The notes beneath the pieces were generated by a model, which was not told the origin of the DNA, did no database searches, and was given only the letters and a program-made list of their open reading frames with translations. A stretch of DNA of 64,000 bases from Candidatus Nitrosopumilus sp. GTDB lineage: Archaea; Thermoproteota; Nitrososphaeria; Nitrososphaerales; Nitrosopumilaceae. The translations under genes and the position numbers were made by a program. The stretch is from the NCBI RefSeq assembly GCF_029882185.1, contig NZ_JAOULD010000005.1:1-64000 (forward strand). The letters run 5' to 3'. Positions 53,071 through 61,691 of this stretch are shown here, piece by piece. Each line of letters opens with the position of its first letter. Position 1 is the stretch's first letter.

Positions 53071-54237
53071 ATGACCAGTAATTTTCTATTTACATCTGAA
53101 TCGGTAACAGAAGGTCATCCAGATAAAATATGTGATAATATTTCTGATGCATTCTTAGATGAATATCTTAGACAAGATCCAGATTCAAGAGTAGCTGTTG
53201 AAACATTGGTTACTACTGATTTTGTAGCAGTTGCAGGTGAAGTAACATCTAAAGCAAATTTTGATAAAAAAGCTCAAGAAGAATTAGTTAGAAAAACTAT
53301 CAGAGAAATTGGGTATGATAACAAAGATTTGATGTTTGATACTGAATCTTGTGAAGTAACTTTACGCCTTCATTCTCAAAGTCCAGATATCAGTCAAGGT
53401 GTCACAGCAACTGAAGATAAAGAACAAGGTGCAGGAGATCAAGGATTAATGTTTGGATATGCTACTAATGAAACAAAAGAGCTCATGCCGATGCCGATTT
53501 TGCTTTCACAAAAACTAGCACAAAAATTAGCTGAAGTTAGAAAAAACAATGTTCTTCCTTGGGCAAGACCTGATGGAAAAACACAAGTTTCTGTTAGATA
53601 TGAAGACAATAAACCTACCAAAATTGAAACAGTAGTGGTTTCCACACAACATGCACCAGAGATTTCTCAAGAGGAAATTTCAAGAGAGATTATTGAAAAA
53701 GTTATCAAACCAGTTTTAGGTGATCTATGGAATGACGATATTAAAATTCACATTAATCCTACAGGAAAATTTGTAATAGGTGGTCCACATGGCGATGCAG
53801 GATTAACTGGAAGAAAGATTATTGTTGACAGCTATGGTGGATTTGGAAGACATGGTGGAGGAGCTTTTTCAGGAAAGGATCCATCTAAAGTAGATAGATC
53901 TGCATGTTACATGTGCAGATATATTGCAAAAAATTTAGTTGCGGGAGGATTAGCTGATAGATGTGAAGTTCAACTTGCATATGCAATTGGAGTTGCAGAA
54001 CCAGTATCGCTTTATGTCAATACGTTTGGAACAAACAAAATTCCTGAAAATCAGATTGAAGATTTAGTAAGAAAGAATTTTGATATGAAGCCATCAGGAA
54101 TTATTTCACAATTGGATTTAAAGAGACCAATTTACCGAAAAACTGCATCTTATGGTCATTTTGGAAGAAATGAGCCAGAGTTTACGTGGGAAAAAACAGA
54201 CAAAGCTGAAACATTAAGACAATCAGCCAGATTGTAA
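53071..54237 (+). CDS. metK: S-adenosylmethionine synthetase, bacterial/eukaryotic type
   Basis: Makes SAM from methionine and ATP. The 388 residues show TEGHPDK (13-19), [10 protein letters not shown] (about 128-137), [17 protein letters not shown] (about 236-252) and [19 protein letters not shown] (about 259-277), with C-terminal [10 protein letters not shown]. These are signatures of the common MAT; archaea usually have a different, very divergent MAT sequence (mat), so this is a bacterial-type enzyme. Length normal. It follows an LSm gene in the same direction and precedes the B12 genes, which need SAM for methyl transfer. Confidence 0.92.
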   Translation: MTSNFLFTSESVTEGHPDKICDNISDAFLDEYLRQDPDSRVAVETLVTTDFVAVAGEVTSKANFDKKAQEELVRKTIREIGYDNKDLMFDTESCEVTLRLHSQSPDISQGVTATEDKEQGAGDQGLMFGYATNETKELMPMPILLSQKLAQKLAEVRKNNVLPWARPDGKTQVSVRYEDNKPTKIETVVVSTQHAPEISQEEISREIIEKVIKPVLGDLWNDDIKIHINPTGKFVIGGPHGDAGLTGRKIIVDSYGGFGRHGGGAFSGKDPSKVDRSACYMCRYIAKNLVAGGLADRCEVQLAYAIGVAEPVSLYVNTFGTNKIPENQIEDLVRKNFDMKPSGIISQLDLKRPIYRKTASYGHFGRNEPEFTWEKTDKAETLRQSARL

Positions 54238-55083
54238 TGATTCCATTACAGATTGAAATTTAATTTTAGATATTTTAGATAATTTTTTATAATTTCCTTT
54301 AAAATTGCCTATTAGAATATTTAGATCATCAATTCCAAAATCGGATTTTTGATTAGTGATGGCATCACGATATACATCTTCTAGATTGACTTTTCTAATT
54401 TTGGTATTAGTTCCTTTAGAAAAGAGTTTAACATATTTTTCAAAAGAGACATGATCAGGTCCTACAAGATCAATGATTTCATTGTTAAATTTTGATGTAT
54501 ATGTTGATTCAAAAATTACTTTTACAACATCAGATATAGATATTGGTTGAATTAGATATTTTCCAGAACCTGGAATTTTGATTTCTCCAGATTTCATTTG
54601 TTTTTTAAGATATTTTGATAATAAATCATCTTTTCCAATAATGTAGGATGGTCTAAAAATTATAAAATCCAAACCAGAATTAGTGATTTGTCTTTCCGCA
54701 TTATACTTTGAAATAAAATAACCTAAAGATGTATTTGGTGAAACTCCTAGTCCACTCAAATAGATAATTTTTTTGATTTTAGCTTTCTTACATAGATTTA
54801 CTATATGTTTTGTTAAATCTGTATTTATCAAATCAAAATCTGTATTTACAGACTGTTTTCCTATTCCAGCGAGATGAATTAATGCATCTGAATTTTTGAT
54901 CTTTTTTAGAATATCTTTTTCGTTATAATTTTTTGAAATAATTTTAGTTTCACATTTAAAATTCTTAAAGTCACTTCTAGATATTGACATCAAATCAATA
55001 TTTTTTTCTGATAAATATTTTCTAAGATTTTTTGCAACAAAACCACTAGCTCCAGTAACAACAATCTTTAGATTTTTTACCAT
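54223..55083 (-). CDS. NAD-dependent epimerase/atypical SDR (extended type)
   Basis: The 286-residue protein starts [20 protein letters not shown] (8-27), the extended-SDR nucleotide loop, with ISRSDFKN after the second strand, and [16 protein letters not shown] (about 65-80). [20 protein letters not shown] (about 108-127) has the Tyr-x3-Lys pair (YFISKY). [15 protein letters not shown] follows. Likely a sugar-nucleotide epimerase/dehydratase or NDUFA9-like reductase; motifs do not separate these. It converges with metK and the coding ends overlap by 15 bases. Confidence 0.75.
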   Translation of the reverse strand: MVKNLKIVVTGASGFVAKNLRKYLSEKNIDLMSISRSDFKNFKCETKIISKNYNEKDILKKIKNSDALIHLAGIGKQSVNTDFDLINTDLTKHIVNLCKKAKIKKIIYLSGLGVSPNTSLGYFISKYNAERQITNSGLDFIIFRPSYIIGKDDLLSKYLKKQMKSGEIKIPGSGKYLIQPISISDVVKVIFESTYTSKFNNEIIDLVGPDHVSFEKYVKLFSKGTNTKIRKVNLEDVYRDAITNQKSDFGIDDLNILIGNFKGNYKKLSKISKIKFQSVMESLQSG

Positions 55084-55162
55084 AATAGAACAAAGTTTGT
55101 TTTAATTTTAAATCTATTTGAATAATCTTCAAAAATTGTGAAATAAGAGTTAATACTACAAA

Positions 55163-56266
55163 ATGAATACAATTAATGTGAAAGAAGAAAAGACAAAATT
55201 AAAGACAGGTTATACTACAGGAAGTTCTGCAACTGCAGCATCAAAAGCAGCATTATTATCAATAATTAACCAAAAAAAAATTGAGAATATAGATATTTTA
55301 TTGCCAAAAAGATCATATGTTCAAATCCCAATACATTCATGCCATTTTGAATCAGATAAAGCAAAATGCTCAGTAATAAAAAATGGAGGAGATGATCCAG
55401 ATGTTACTCATGGAGCAGAAATCATTGTAGATTTGTCATTTACTAAAAAAATAGATGAAATTGAAATTGATGGTGGAGAAGGTATAGGTATTGTAACTAA
55501 ACCAGGATTAGGTTTAGAAATTAACAAACCTGCAATAAACCCAGTTCCTAAAAAAATGATTACTGAAAATCTAAGAGAGATTGGAAAGGAAATTCTTTTA
55601 GAAAAAGGAATCAGAATAGTTATTTCAGTTCCTAAAGGAAAAGAATTAGGGCCTAAAACAGATAATCCAAGATTAGGGATCATAAATGGAATTTCAATTT
55701 TAGGAACTAGTGGAATTGTAATTCCATTTTCTACAGCATCATATGCAGCATCAATAAGACAAAACTTGGATGTTGCAATTGCATCTGGAAATGATACCGT
55801 TGTTCTAACAACAGGAGGAAGAAGTGAAGATTTTGCAAAGAAAATTGTAGATTTACCAGTTCATTGTTTTGTGCAAATGGGTGATTTTTCAGGATATACG
55901 ATTCAACAATGTAGTAGAAAGAATATCAAAAGAGCGTATGTTGTTGGTTTTATTGGCAAGATAGCAAAAATGGCAGCTGGTGTAAAACAAACTCATGTTA
56001 AAGGGTCTAAAGTGGATATGAGCTTTCTAGCAGAGTTAGCTAGAAAATGCAATGCGAGTGAAAGTGTAATTCAAGAGATAAAAAAAGCAAATACAGCAAG
56101 GCATGTTTCAGAGATTGTTCAAGAAAATAAAATCAAGGGGTTTTTTGATTTGATTTGTGGCGAGACGTATAAACATATGAGAAAACATTCTGAAGAAAAA
56201 GTTCCAATTGATGTAATATTGTTTGATTTTGAGGGAAAAATTTTAGCTAGAAAATCTGAACAGTAA
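55163..56266 (+). CDS. cbiD: cobalt-precorrin-5B C1-methyltransferase
   Basis: Step of anaerobic B12 synthesis that adds the C1 methyl from SAM. The 367 residues contain KTGYTTGSSATAASKAALLS (13-32), GGDDPDVTHGAEIIVDLSF (about 75-93), GLGLEINKPAINPVPKKMI (about 115-133), SGNDTVVLTTGGRSEDFA (about 211-228) and KIAKMAAGVKQTHVKGSKVD (starting about 268). All are CbiD signatures and the length is normal. It begins a same-strand run with cbiG, cbiX and cbiC. Confidence 0.95.
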   Translation: MNTINVKEEKTKLKTGYTTGSSATAASKAALLSIINQKKIENIDILLPKRSYVQIPIHSCHFESDKAKCSVIKNGGDDPDVTHGAEIIVDLSFTKKIDEIEIDGGEGIGIVTKPGLGLEINKPAINPVPKKMITENLREIGKEILLEKGIRIVISVPKGKELGPKTDNPRLGIINGISILGTSGIVIPFSTASYAASIRQNLDVAIASGNDTVVLTTGGRSEDFAKKIVDLPVHCFVQMGDFSGYTIQQCSRKNIKRAYVVGFIGKIAKMAAGVKQTHVKGSKVDMSFLAELARKCNASESVIQEIKKANTARHVSEIVQENKIKGFFDLICGETYKHMRKHSEEKVPIDVILFDFEGKILARKSEQ

Positions 56267-56297
56267 GGTATTTTATTAAAGTCAAAAGATTTTGAAT

Positions 56298-57350
56298 ATG
56301 GAAAAAATTTCAGTTCTTGCTATTACTAAAAATGGGATAAACATAGGAGCAAATCTAAAAAAACTTTTTCCAGATTGGGAGATATTTGTTCCTGCAAAAC
56401 TTACAAATGAATCCGTTGGAATTACATGGTATTCTGAGCCTACTACAGAGAAAATTGTTGAACTTTTTAAAAAAAATAATGCATTAATCTGTATTTTTTC
56501 ATTAGGAGCAGTAATTAGACTAATTGCTCCATATTTGAAAGACAAAAAGATCGATCCTGCTGTAATTGTAATTGATGATCAAACAAATTTTGTGATCAGT
56601 GTTTTATCTGGGCATATAGGAGGAGGCAATGAACTAACTCAAGAGATAGCAGACAAGCTTGGAGCCATACCTGTAATTACCACTGCAGCAGATGTTAATA
56701 AAACAATAGCAGTTGATCTAGTTGGAAGAGAATACAATTGGAAAATAGATGATGATTCAACTGTGACAAAAATTAGTGCACATATGGTAAATGAAGAACC
56801 AATAGGTGTTTTTCAAGAGGCAGGAGAGAGAAACTGGTATAAGAAATTGCCAAAAAATGTTGTGACATATGATAATATGGAAAGTTTAAAAAAATCAAAT
56901 TCTAAGGCTTATCTTATAATTTCAGATAGAACTATTGAAAAAGAAATTTCTAGAGAATCTGTGATATATCGTCCACCAAGCTTGGTTGTTGGAATAGGAT
57001 TACATTGGGATACGACAAAAGATACCATAAGAGAAGGAATAGAACATTGTTTAGAAAAATTTAATCTTAGTCCAAAATCTATTGGAAAGTTGGTATCAAT
57101 AAAAAAACCTCAAGATGTTCAAGGATTGATTGATCTTGGCAAGGAGATGAATATTCCTATAGAATATGTAAATAGAGAAGATTTGGCAGAGATTACTGCT
57201 CCAAATCCCTCTAAAATAGTAAAAGCATTTGAAGGAACTGCAAGTGTTTCAGAAGCTGCTGCTATCAAAGTATCAAAAGGGGAATTAATAGTGGAAAAGC
57301 AAAAATTCCCACCAAATTTGACTATATCTATAGCGAGGAAAATGAATTGA
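56298..57350 (+). CDS. cbiG: cobalt-precorrin-5A hydrolase
   Basis: Opens the delta-lactone ring and releases the C2 unit in B12 synthesis. The 350 residues have an N-terminal part (EKISVLAITKNGINIGANLK), ALICIFSLGAVIRLIAPYLK (about 59-78) and VISVLSGHIGGGNELTQEIA (about 97-116), the CbiG core with its conserved His. The C-terminal CbiG/CobE domain starts around 230 (PSLVVGIGLHWDTTKDTIRE). ATG 56298 is preferred to the TTG two codons upstream. The stop overlaps the next start by 4 bases. Confidence 0.92.
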   Translation: MEKISVLAITKNGINIGANLKKLFPDWEIFVPAKLTNESVGITWYSEPTTEKIVELFKKNNALICIFSLGAVIRLIAPYLKDKKIDPAVIVIDDQTNFVISVLSGHIGGGNELTQEIADKLGAIPVITTAADVNKTIAVDLVGREYNWKIDDDSTVTKISAHMVNEEPIGVFQEAGERNWYKKLPKNVVTYDNMESLKKSNSKAYLIISDRTIEKEISRESVIYRPPSLVVGIGLHWDTTKDTIREGIEHCLEKFNLSPKSIGKLVSIKKPQDVQGLIDLGKEMNIPIEYVNREDLAEITAPNPSKIVKAFEGTASVSEAAAIKVSKGELIVEKQKFPPNLTISIARKMN

Positions 57351-58099
57351 GAAGAGGATTGCTGCTAATTGATAGAGGAAGTAGAGAAAGAGAGGCATCT
57401 GAAGAACTGGATGTAATTTGCAAAGGGATCAAGGCAAAAGGGGACTATGTTATTGTGGATTATTGTTTTCTAGAGGTTGAACCCCCATATATCGAGGATG
57501 GAATTGCTAAATGTCTCAAAGAAGGTATTGATTCTTTAACCATTGTGCCTTACTTTTTGTATCCAGGTAAAAAAGTAAAAAATGCAGTTACGTATGTTAT
57601 GAAACTACAAGAAAATACCAAAGTGAAATTTGTGGTTACAAAACAAATGAGCATGCATAAAACACTGGTGAATGTTGTTGAAAATAGAATATCTACAACA
57701 TTAAAAGAAAATGGAATTACACTCTCAAATAATGAAGTAGACATAATGATTATAGGTCATGGAAGTAAAGATCCTAATGCACAAAGATCATTAGATTACA
57801 TAGTAAATTCATTAACAAATTCGTATAGAAATGTTAGTAGATGTTGGTTAGAAATTGAGCAACCAGATATTTTTGAAGGAATTAAAAAATGTGAAAAAGA
57901 TAATCCGAAAGTATTGATAATTGTGTTTTATTTTCTTCATGAAGGTGCTCATGTTAAAACCGATATTAACAATGATTTGATACCAGCACTTGAAAAATCC
58001 TCCATAGAGAAAGCATTCATTACAAAACATATTGGAACTGATCAAAAGATGATAGATTTGATTTTAGAAAGAGCGAAAGAGGTAGAAGATGCAAACTAA
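57347..58099 (+). CDS. cbiX: two-domain CbiX cobaltochelatase, catalytic site in the C-terminal half
   Basis: Inserts cobalt into sirohydrochlorin. The 250 residues consist of two CbiX-like halves. In the first, RRGLLLIDRGSREREASEEL (2-21) has Arg at position 10 where the metal-binding His is expected, and FLYPGKKVKN has Lys at 75-76 in place of the second His. In the second, MIIGHGSKDPNAQRS (H138) and FLHEGAHVKTD (H202) keep both. Only the C-terminal half should chelate. TTG start overlapping the cbiG stop; the end overlaps cbiC by 11 bases. A ferrochelatase (SirB) role cannot be excluded, but the B12 cluster favours cobalt. Confidence 0.85.
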   Translation: MRRGLLLIDRGSREREASEELDVICKGIKAKGDYVIVDYCFLEVEPPYIEDGIAKCLKEGIDSLTIVPYFLYPGKKVKNAVTYVMKLQENTKVKFVVTKQMSMHKTLVNVVENRISTTLKENGITLSNNEVDIMIIGHGSKDPNAQRSLDYIVNSLTNSYRNVSRCWLEIEQPDIFEGIKKCEKDNPKVLIIVFYFLHEGAHVKTDINNDLIPALEKSSIEKAFITKHIGTDQKMIDLILERAKEVEDAN

Positions 58100-58730
58100 G
58101 AAAGGGCAATCAATTGAAGACGCAAGTATGCAAATGATTGAAGACGAGATAGGTCCACATGATTTCAGCAAAAAAGAATGGCCTATTGTTAGAAGAATCA
58201 TTCATTCAACAGCAGACTTTGATTTTGCAGATAAAAATAGGTTAATTTTTCATAAGAATGCAATTGAAAGTGGTATGAACGCTTTGAGAGATGGTTGCAG
58301 TATAGTAGTTGATGTAAATGGGGTTATTGGAGGAATGAATAAACAAAATCCTAAGGATTTTGGAAACAATATAGTTTGTAATATTTCAAAGCCAGAAATT
58401 ATGGAATTGGCAAAAAAAGAAGGTAAGACTCGCTCTCAAGTATCAATGAGGACTGCTGCATCAAATATTGATGGTGGAGTTGTTGCAATAGGAAATGCAC
58501 CCACTGCTCTTCAAGAAGTAATTCAGATGGTCAAAGAAGGTATTGTCAAACCCGCATTAATTATTGGAATCCCAGTTGGATTCATCTGTGCTGCCGAATC
58601 AAAAGAAGAATTATCAAAGCTGGAAGATACGCCATTTATCACCAATATTGGTAGAAAAGGGGGAAGTTCTTCAGTGTCTGCTACAATTAATGCATTATTC
58701 AAATTGATTCGTGCCGAATCATCTTTTTGA
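58089..58730 (+). CDS. cbiC: precorrin-8X/cobalt-precorrin-8 methylmutase
   Basis: Moves the methyl group from C11 to C12, giving cobyrinic acid. The 213 residues have VRRIIHSTADFDFADKNRLI (about 34-53), where H39 is the proton-transfer His, AIESGMNALRDGCSIVVDV (about 58-76), and AAIGNAPTAL-type VAIGNAPTALQEVIQMVKEG (about 136-155). All are CbiC/CobH hallmarks at normal length. Its last 12 bases overlap the end of cbiA on the opposite strand. Confidence 0.95.
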   Translation: MQTKKGQSIEDASMQMIEDEIGPHDFSKKEWPIVRRIIHSTADFDFADKNRLIFHKNAIESGMNALRDGCSIVVDVNGVIGGMNKQNPKDFGNNIVCNISKPEIMELAKKEGKTRSQVSMRTAASNIDGGVVAIGNAPTALQEVIQMVKEGIVKPALIIGIPVGFICAAESKEELSKLEDTPFITNIGRKGGSSSVSATINALFKLIRAESSF

Positions 58731-60074
58731 ATATTTTAAAGAGTTTTTAACAAAAATTTGGGCATAGTTTGAACTGTCAAAATACAGATGACCATAAGAC
58801 GCCAACGTATTATATTGAATTAATCCATCTTGTTGTTTTCTAATTCCATCACCAATTTCTAATGAATAGGCAAATTTTGAATCAGGTGATATGGAATCTA
58901 ATTGAGAGTAATGAAACTCGTGGCCATGAAAATCATGTAGTTTTTCAGAAATTGGATTATTTGAAGTAATTTTACCTTTGGTATAATTGAGTTTCATTTT
59001 CTTTGTCATTTTAGTTTCAGCATCAAAAAGACCAATCATTTTGTATTTTTTATTTTCAGATGAGATAGATTTTGTTAAATACATTAACCCACCACATTCA
59101 GCATAAATGGGAAGGTTATCTTCAGACAATTTCTTGATTGATTTTTTCATTGTTTGATTTTTTGAAAGTAAGTCACCCAAAATTTCTGGGAAACCACCAC
59201 CAATGTAAAGCCCATTACATTTTGGAATTTTTTTATCTTTTACAGGACTAAAAAATTTTAAATTTGCACCCTCACGACGTAATGCTTCCAAATTATCTTG
59301 ATAATAGAAATTAAATGAAGTGTCAAGGGCAACTGCAATAGTAGTTTTTGCTTTTTTGTGTATAGGTTTTAGTTTTTTAATAAGAGTATGGGAATTTTTT
59401 GCGATTTTAATTATTTCATTTATATCAATATATTCTGAAATTATTTTTGCAACTTTTTGAATTTGAATTTTTAGAACTTTATTCTCTAATGTAGAAATTA
59501 ATCCAAGATGTCTTGAGGGCATTTCAAGTAAAGGATTTTTTGGAATTACACCAACAATTGGGATTTTTGTTTCAGCAAGAGCAGTTCTGCATAATATCTC
59601 GTGCTTTTTACTGCCTATTTTATTAAGAATAATTCCAGCAATACGAGAATTTCTATGAAATTTTAAGAATCCAAGTGCAGTTGCAGCAATAGAACGAGAA
59701 GTTTTACTTGCATCTAAAACTAGTAGTACTGGGGATTTTGTTAGTGAGGCTACATGATGTGTACTAGCATAGTTTGAATCACCGCCAAAGCCATCATAGA
59801 ATCCCATTACACCTTCTATCACAGATATATCAGATTTAGAGTTTAGAATGAAACTATTCAAAAGGTGATTTTTACCCATCAGCCAAGCATCTAGGTTGTA
59901 TGTTTCATGTTTTGAAATACTTGATAGATATACGGGATCAATATAATCAGGTCCAACCTTAAAAGGTTGAACAGAAAATCCATTTTTTTGCAGAGAGTAA
60001 ATTATTGAACATGTGATTGATGTTTTACCTACTCCACTTGTAGCACCAGCAATAACAATTCTAGGTATTCTCAA
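58719..60074 (-). CDS. cbiA: cobyrinic acid a,c-diamide synthase
   Basis: Amidates the a and c side chains of (cob)yrinic acid. The 451 residues contain the P-loop VIAGATSGVGKTSITCSIIY (7-26), VGPDYIDPVYLSSIS (about 40-54), IEGVMGFYDGFGGDSNYAST (about 85-104) and a C-terminal glutamine amidotransferase domain with GLYIGGGFPEI (about 284-294) and YAECGGLMYLTKSI (C at about 327), then HGHEFHYSQL with the triad His. It converges on cbiC and is divergent from cobO. Confidence 0.93.
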   Translation of the reverse strand: MRIPRIVIAGATSGVGKTSITCSIIYSLQKNGFSVQPFKVGPDYIDPVYLSSISKHETYNLDAWLMGKNHLLNSFILNSKSDISVIEGVMGFYDGFGGDSNYASTHHVASLTKSPVLLVLDASKTSRSIAATALGFLKFHRNSRIAGIILNKIGSKKHEILCRTALAETKIPIVGVIPKNPLLEMPSRHLGLISTLENKVLKIQIQKVAKIISEYIDINEIIKIAKNSHTLIKKLKPIHKKAKTTIAVALDTSFNFYYQDNLEALRREGANLKFFSPVKDKKIPKCNGLYIGGGFPEILGDLLSKNQTMKKSIKKLSEDNLPIYAECGGLMYLTKSISSENKKYKMIGLFDAETKMTKKMKLNYTKGKITSNNPISEKLHDFHGHEFHYSQLDSISPDSKFAYSLEIGDGIRKQQDGLIQYNTLASYGHLYFDSSNYAQIFVKNSLKYSKR

Positions 60075-60161
60075 TTTGCATGACTATAATCATTTTTTAT
60101 TTAAATTGATGTATTCCAAAAAATCCTTAATGTTTTTAGTAAGATCTACCAAGCATCATTT

Positions 60162-60695
60162 ATGAAAAAGGATGGATTGACAATTGTTTATACTGGAAAA
60201 GGTAAAGGGAAGACTACTGCAGCTTTAGGTATTGTATTGCGTGCTACAGGATATGAAAAGAAAACATGTATGATTCAATTCATCAAAGGTTCGTGGCATT
60301 ATGGAGAAATGGATTCATCAAAAAGACTAGAGCCTGAATTTGAAATGGTAGCTGTAGGCAAAGGGTTTGTTGGCATAATTGATGATAAAAATTCAAAAGA
60401 AGATCATCGAAAAATTGCCAAAGAGGCAATAAGAGTAAGTAATCAAAAAATTCAATCAGGTAAATACGATATTGTAATTTTGGATGAGATAAACTATGCA
60501 GTGAATCTTAATTTGATTTCAGTAAACGATGTTTTAGATATTATTAAATCAAAGCCAAAAAATGTGGATTTGGTACTAACTGGCAATTATGCCAAAGATG
60601 AAATCATTGAAATTGCTGATCTAGTTACAGAAATGAAAGAGATTAAACATCCATTTCAGCAAGGAATCAAGGCAAAGGAAGGTATTGATTTCTAA
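60162..60695 (+). CDS. cobO: cob(I)alamin adenosyltransferase, CobA/BtuR type
   Basis: Adds the adenosyl group to reduced corrin. The 177-residue P-loop protein begins LTIVYTGKGKGKTTAALGIV (6-25), then MIQFIKGSWHYGEMD (about 37-51), IVILDEINYAVNLNLIS (about 105-121) and VLTGNYAKDEIIEIADLVTE (about 136-155). The C terminus (HPFQQGIKAKEGIDF) is the family end. Divergent from cbiA, with an 87-base gap. Confidence 0.93.
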   Translation: MKKDGLTIVYTGKGKGKTTAALGIVLRATGYEKKTCMIQFIKGSWHYGEMDSSKRLEPEFEMVAVGKGFVGIIDDKNSKEDHRKIAKEAIRVSNQKIQSGKYDIVILDEINYAVNLNLISVNDVLDIIKSKPKNVDLVLTGNYAKDEIIEIADLVTEMKEIKHPFQQGIKAKEGIDF

Positions 60696-60736
60696 CCAGC
60701 AAACATTAATTTACGCATGAGAGAGTTTTAGAAGAA

Positions 60737-61534
60737 ATGTCTACTGAAATTCAAGAAATGCCTGAACAGGGAGAAATTGTTCTTGCTACAATCACCAAAG
60801 TAATGGATCATGGGGCATATGTTACATTAGATGAATATGACGACATTCAAGGATTTTTACACATTTCAGAAATTGCTCCAGGTTGGATTAGATCAGTTAA
60901 TAGATTTGTAAGAGATGGAGAGAAAAAAGTTCTCCTAGTAAAAAAAGTGAATGCTCAACGTGGAGATATAGATCTTTCATTAAAACAAGTATCAAAAGAT
61001 CAGAAAAAACAAAAACTAAAAGAAGTTAAAAAATTTGAAAAAGGCAAAACTCTATTACAAAATGTTCAGGAAAAGGCTAAATTAACAGATGATGAAGTTG
61101 AAAAGTTAGAAGATAGTATTTATTCAAAATTTGATTCAGTGTATGATGCTTTCATATCTATTGGAAGAAATGGCATAGGATCAGTAAAGGAATTAAAAAT
61201 TGCTAAAAAAACTGCAACAGTAATTGAAGATATTTGTTCAAAAATAAAACTTCCTTCAGTAGAAATTAGAGGAATTATGGAGATTACAAACAATAAATCA
61301 GACGGGGTTGAAATAATTAAAAAAACATTATTAGATACAATAAAAAAAGATTCCACTATAGATATTACATATTTAGGAGCACCAAAATATAGACTCTCTA
61401 TAATTTCAGAGGATTTCAAATCTGCTGAGAAATTACTAAAACCTATTGTTGAAGAAATTCAAACAAACATTGAAAAGAAAAAAGGATCATTCAAGTTCAT
61501 TAGAGAAGAATCAAAGAAAACAAGAGAGAACTAA
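60737..61534 (+). CDS. translation initiation factor aIF2 subunit alpha
   Basis: Part of the aIF2 trimer that brings Met-tRNAi to the ribosome. The 265 residues have an S1/OB domain (about 8-85): EIVLATITKVMDHGAYVTLD (13-32), GFLHISEIAPGWIRSVNRFV (starting about 39) and RGDIDLSLKQVSKDQ. A helical middle (about 90-170) and a C-terminal alpha/beta domain (about 175-265; IDITYLGAPKYRLSIISEDF) follow. This is the complete archaeal form. It is one base ahead of nop10, an arrangement common in archaea. Confidence 0.93.
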   Translation: MSTEIQEMPEQGEIVLATITKVMDHGAYVTLDEYDDIQGFLHISEIAPGWIRSVNRFVRDGEKKVLLVKKVNAQRGDIDLSLKQVSKDQKKQKLKEVKKFEKGKTLLQNVQEKAKLTDDEVEKLEDSIYSKFDSVYDAFISIGRNGIGSVKELKIAKKTATVIEDICSKIKLPSVEIRGIMEITNNKSDGVEIIKKTLLDTIKKDSTIDITYLGAPKYRLSIISEDFKSAEKLLKPIVEEIQTNIEKKKGSFKFIREESKKTREN

Positions 61535-61535
61535 C

Positions 61536-61691
61536 ATGAGATTTTTATTAAGAAAATGTTCAAAGTGTAATCATTATACACTAAAAGAAAAATGTCCAAA
61601 GTGTAGTGAAGAAACTATTTCTGTACATCCTGCAAAATTTTCACCAGACGATAAATACATGAGATACAGATTAGCTGAAAGATATTCCTAA
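61536..61691 (+). CDS. H/ACA ribonucleoprotein subunit Nop10
   Basis: Part of the RNA-guided pseudouridine synthase with Cbf5, Gar1 and L7Ae. The 51-residue protein reads MRFLLRKCSKCNHYTLKEKC, with zinc ligands C8, C11, C20 and C23, and ends with the linear segment SVHPAKFSPDDKYMRYRLAE that wraps along Cbf5. The real start is the ATG at 61536; a longer frame to 61446 lies inside the aIF2-alpha gene. Its last bases overlap the end of aglB. Confidence 0.95.
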   Translation: MRFLLRKCSKCNHYTLKEKCPKCSEETISVHPAKFSPDDKYMRYRLAERYS

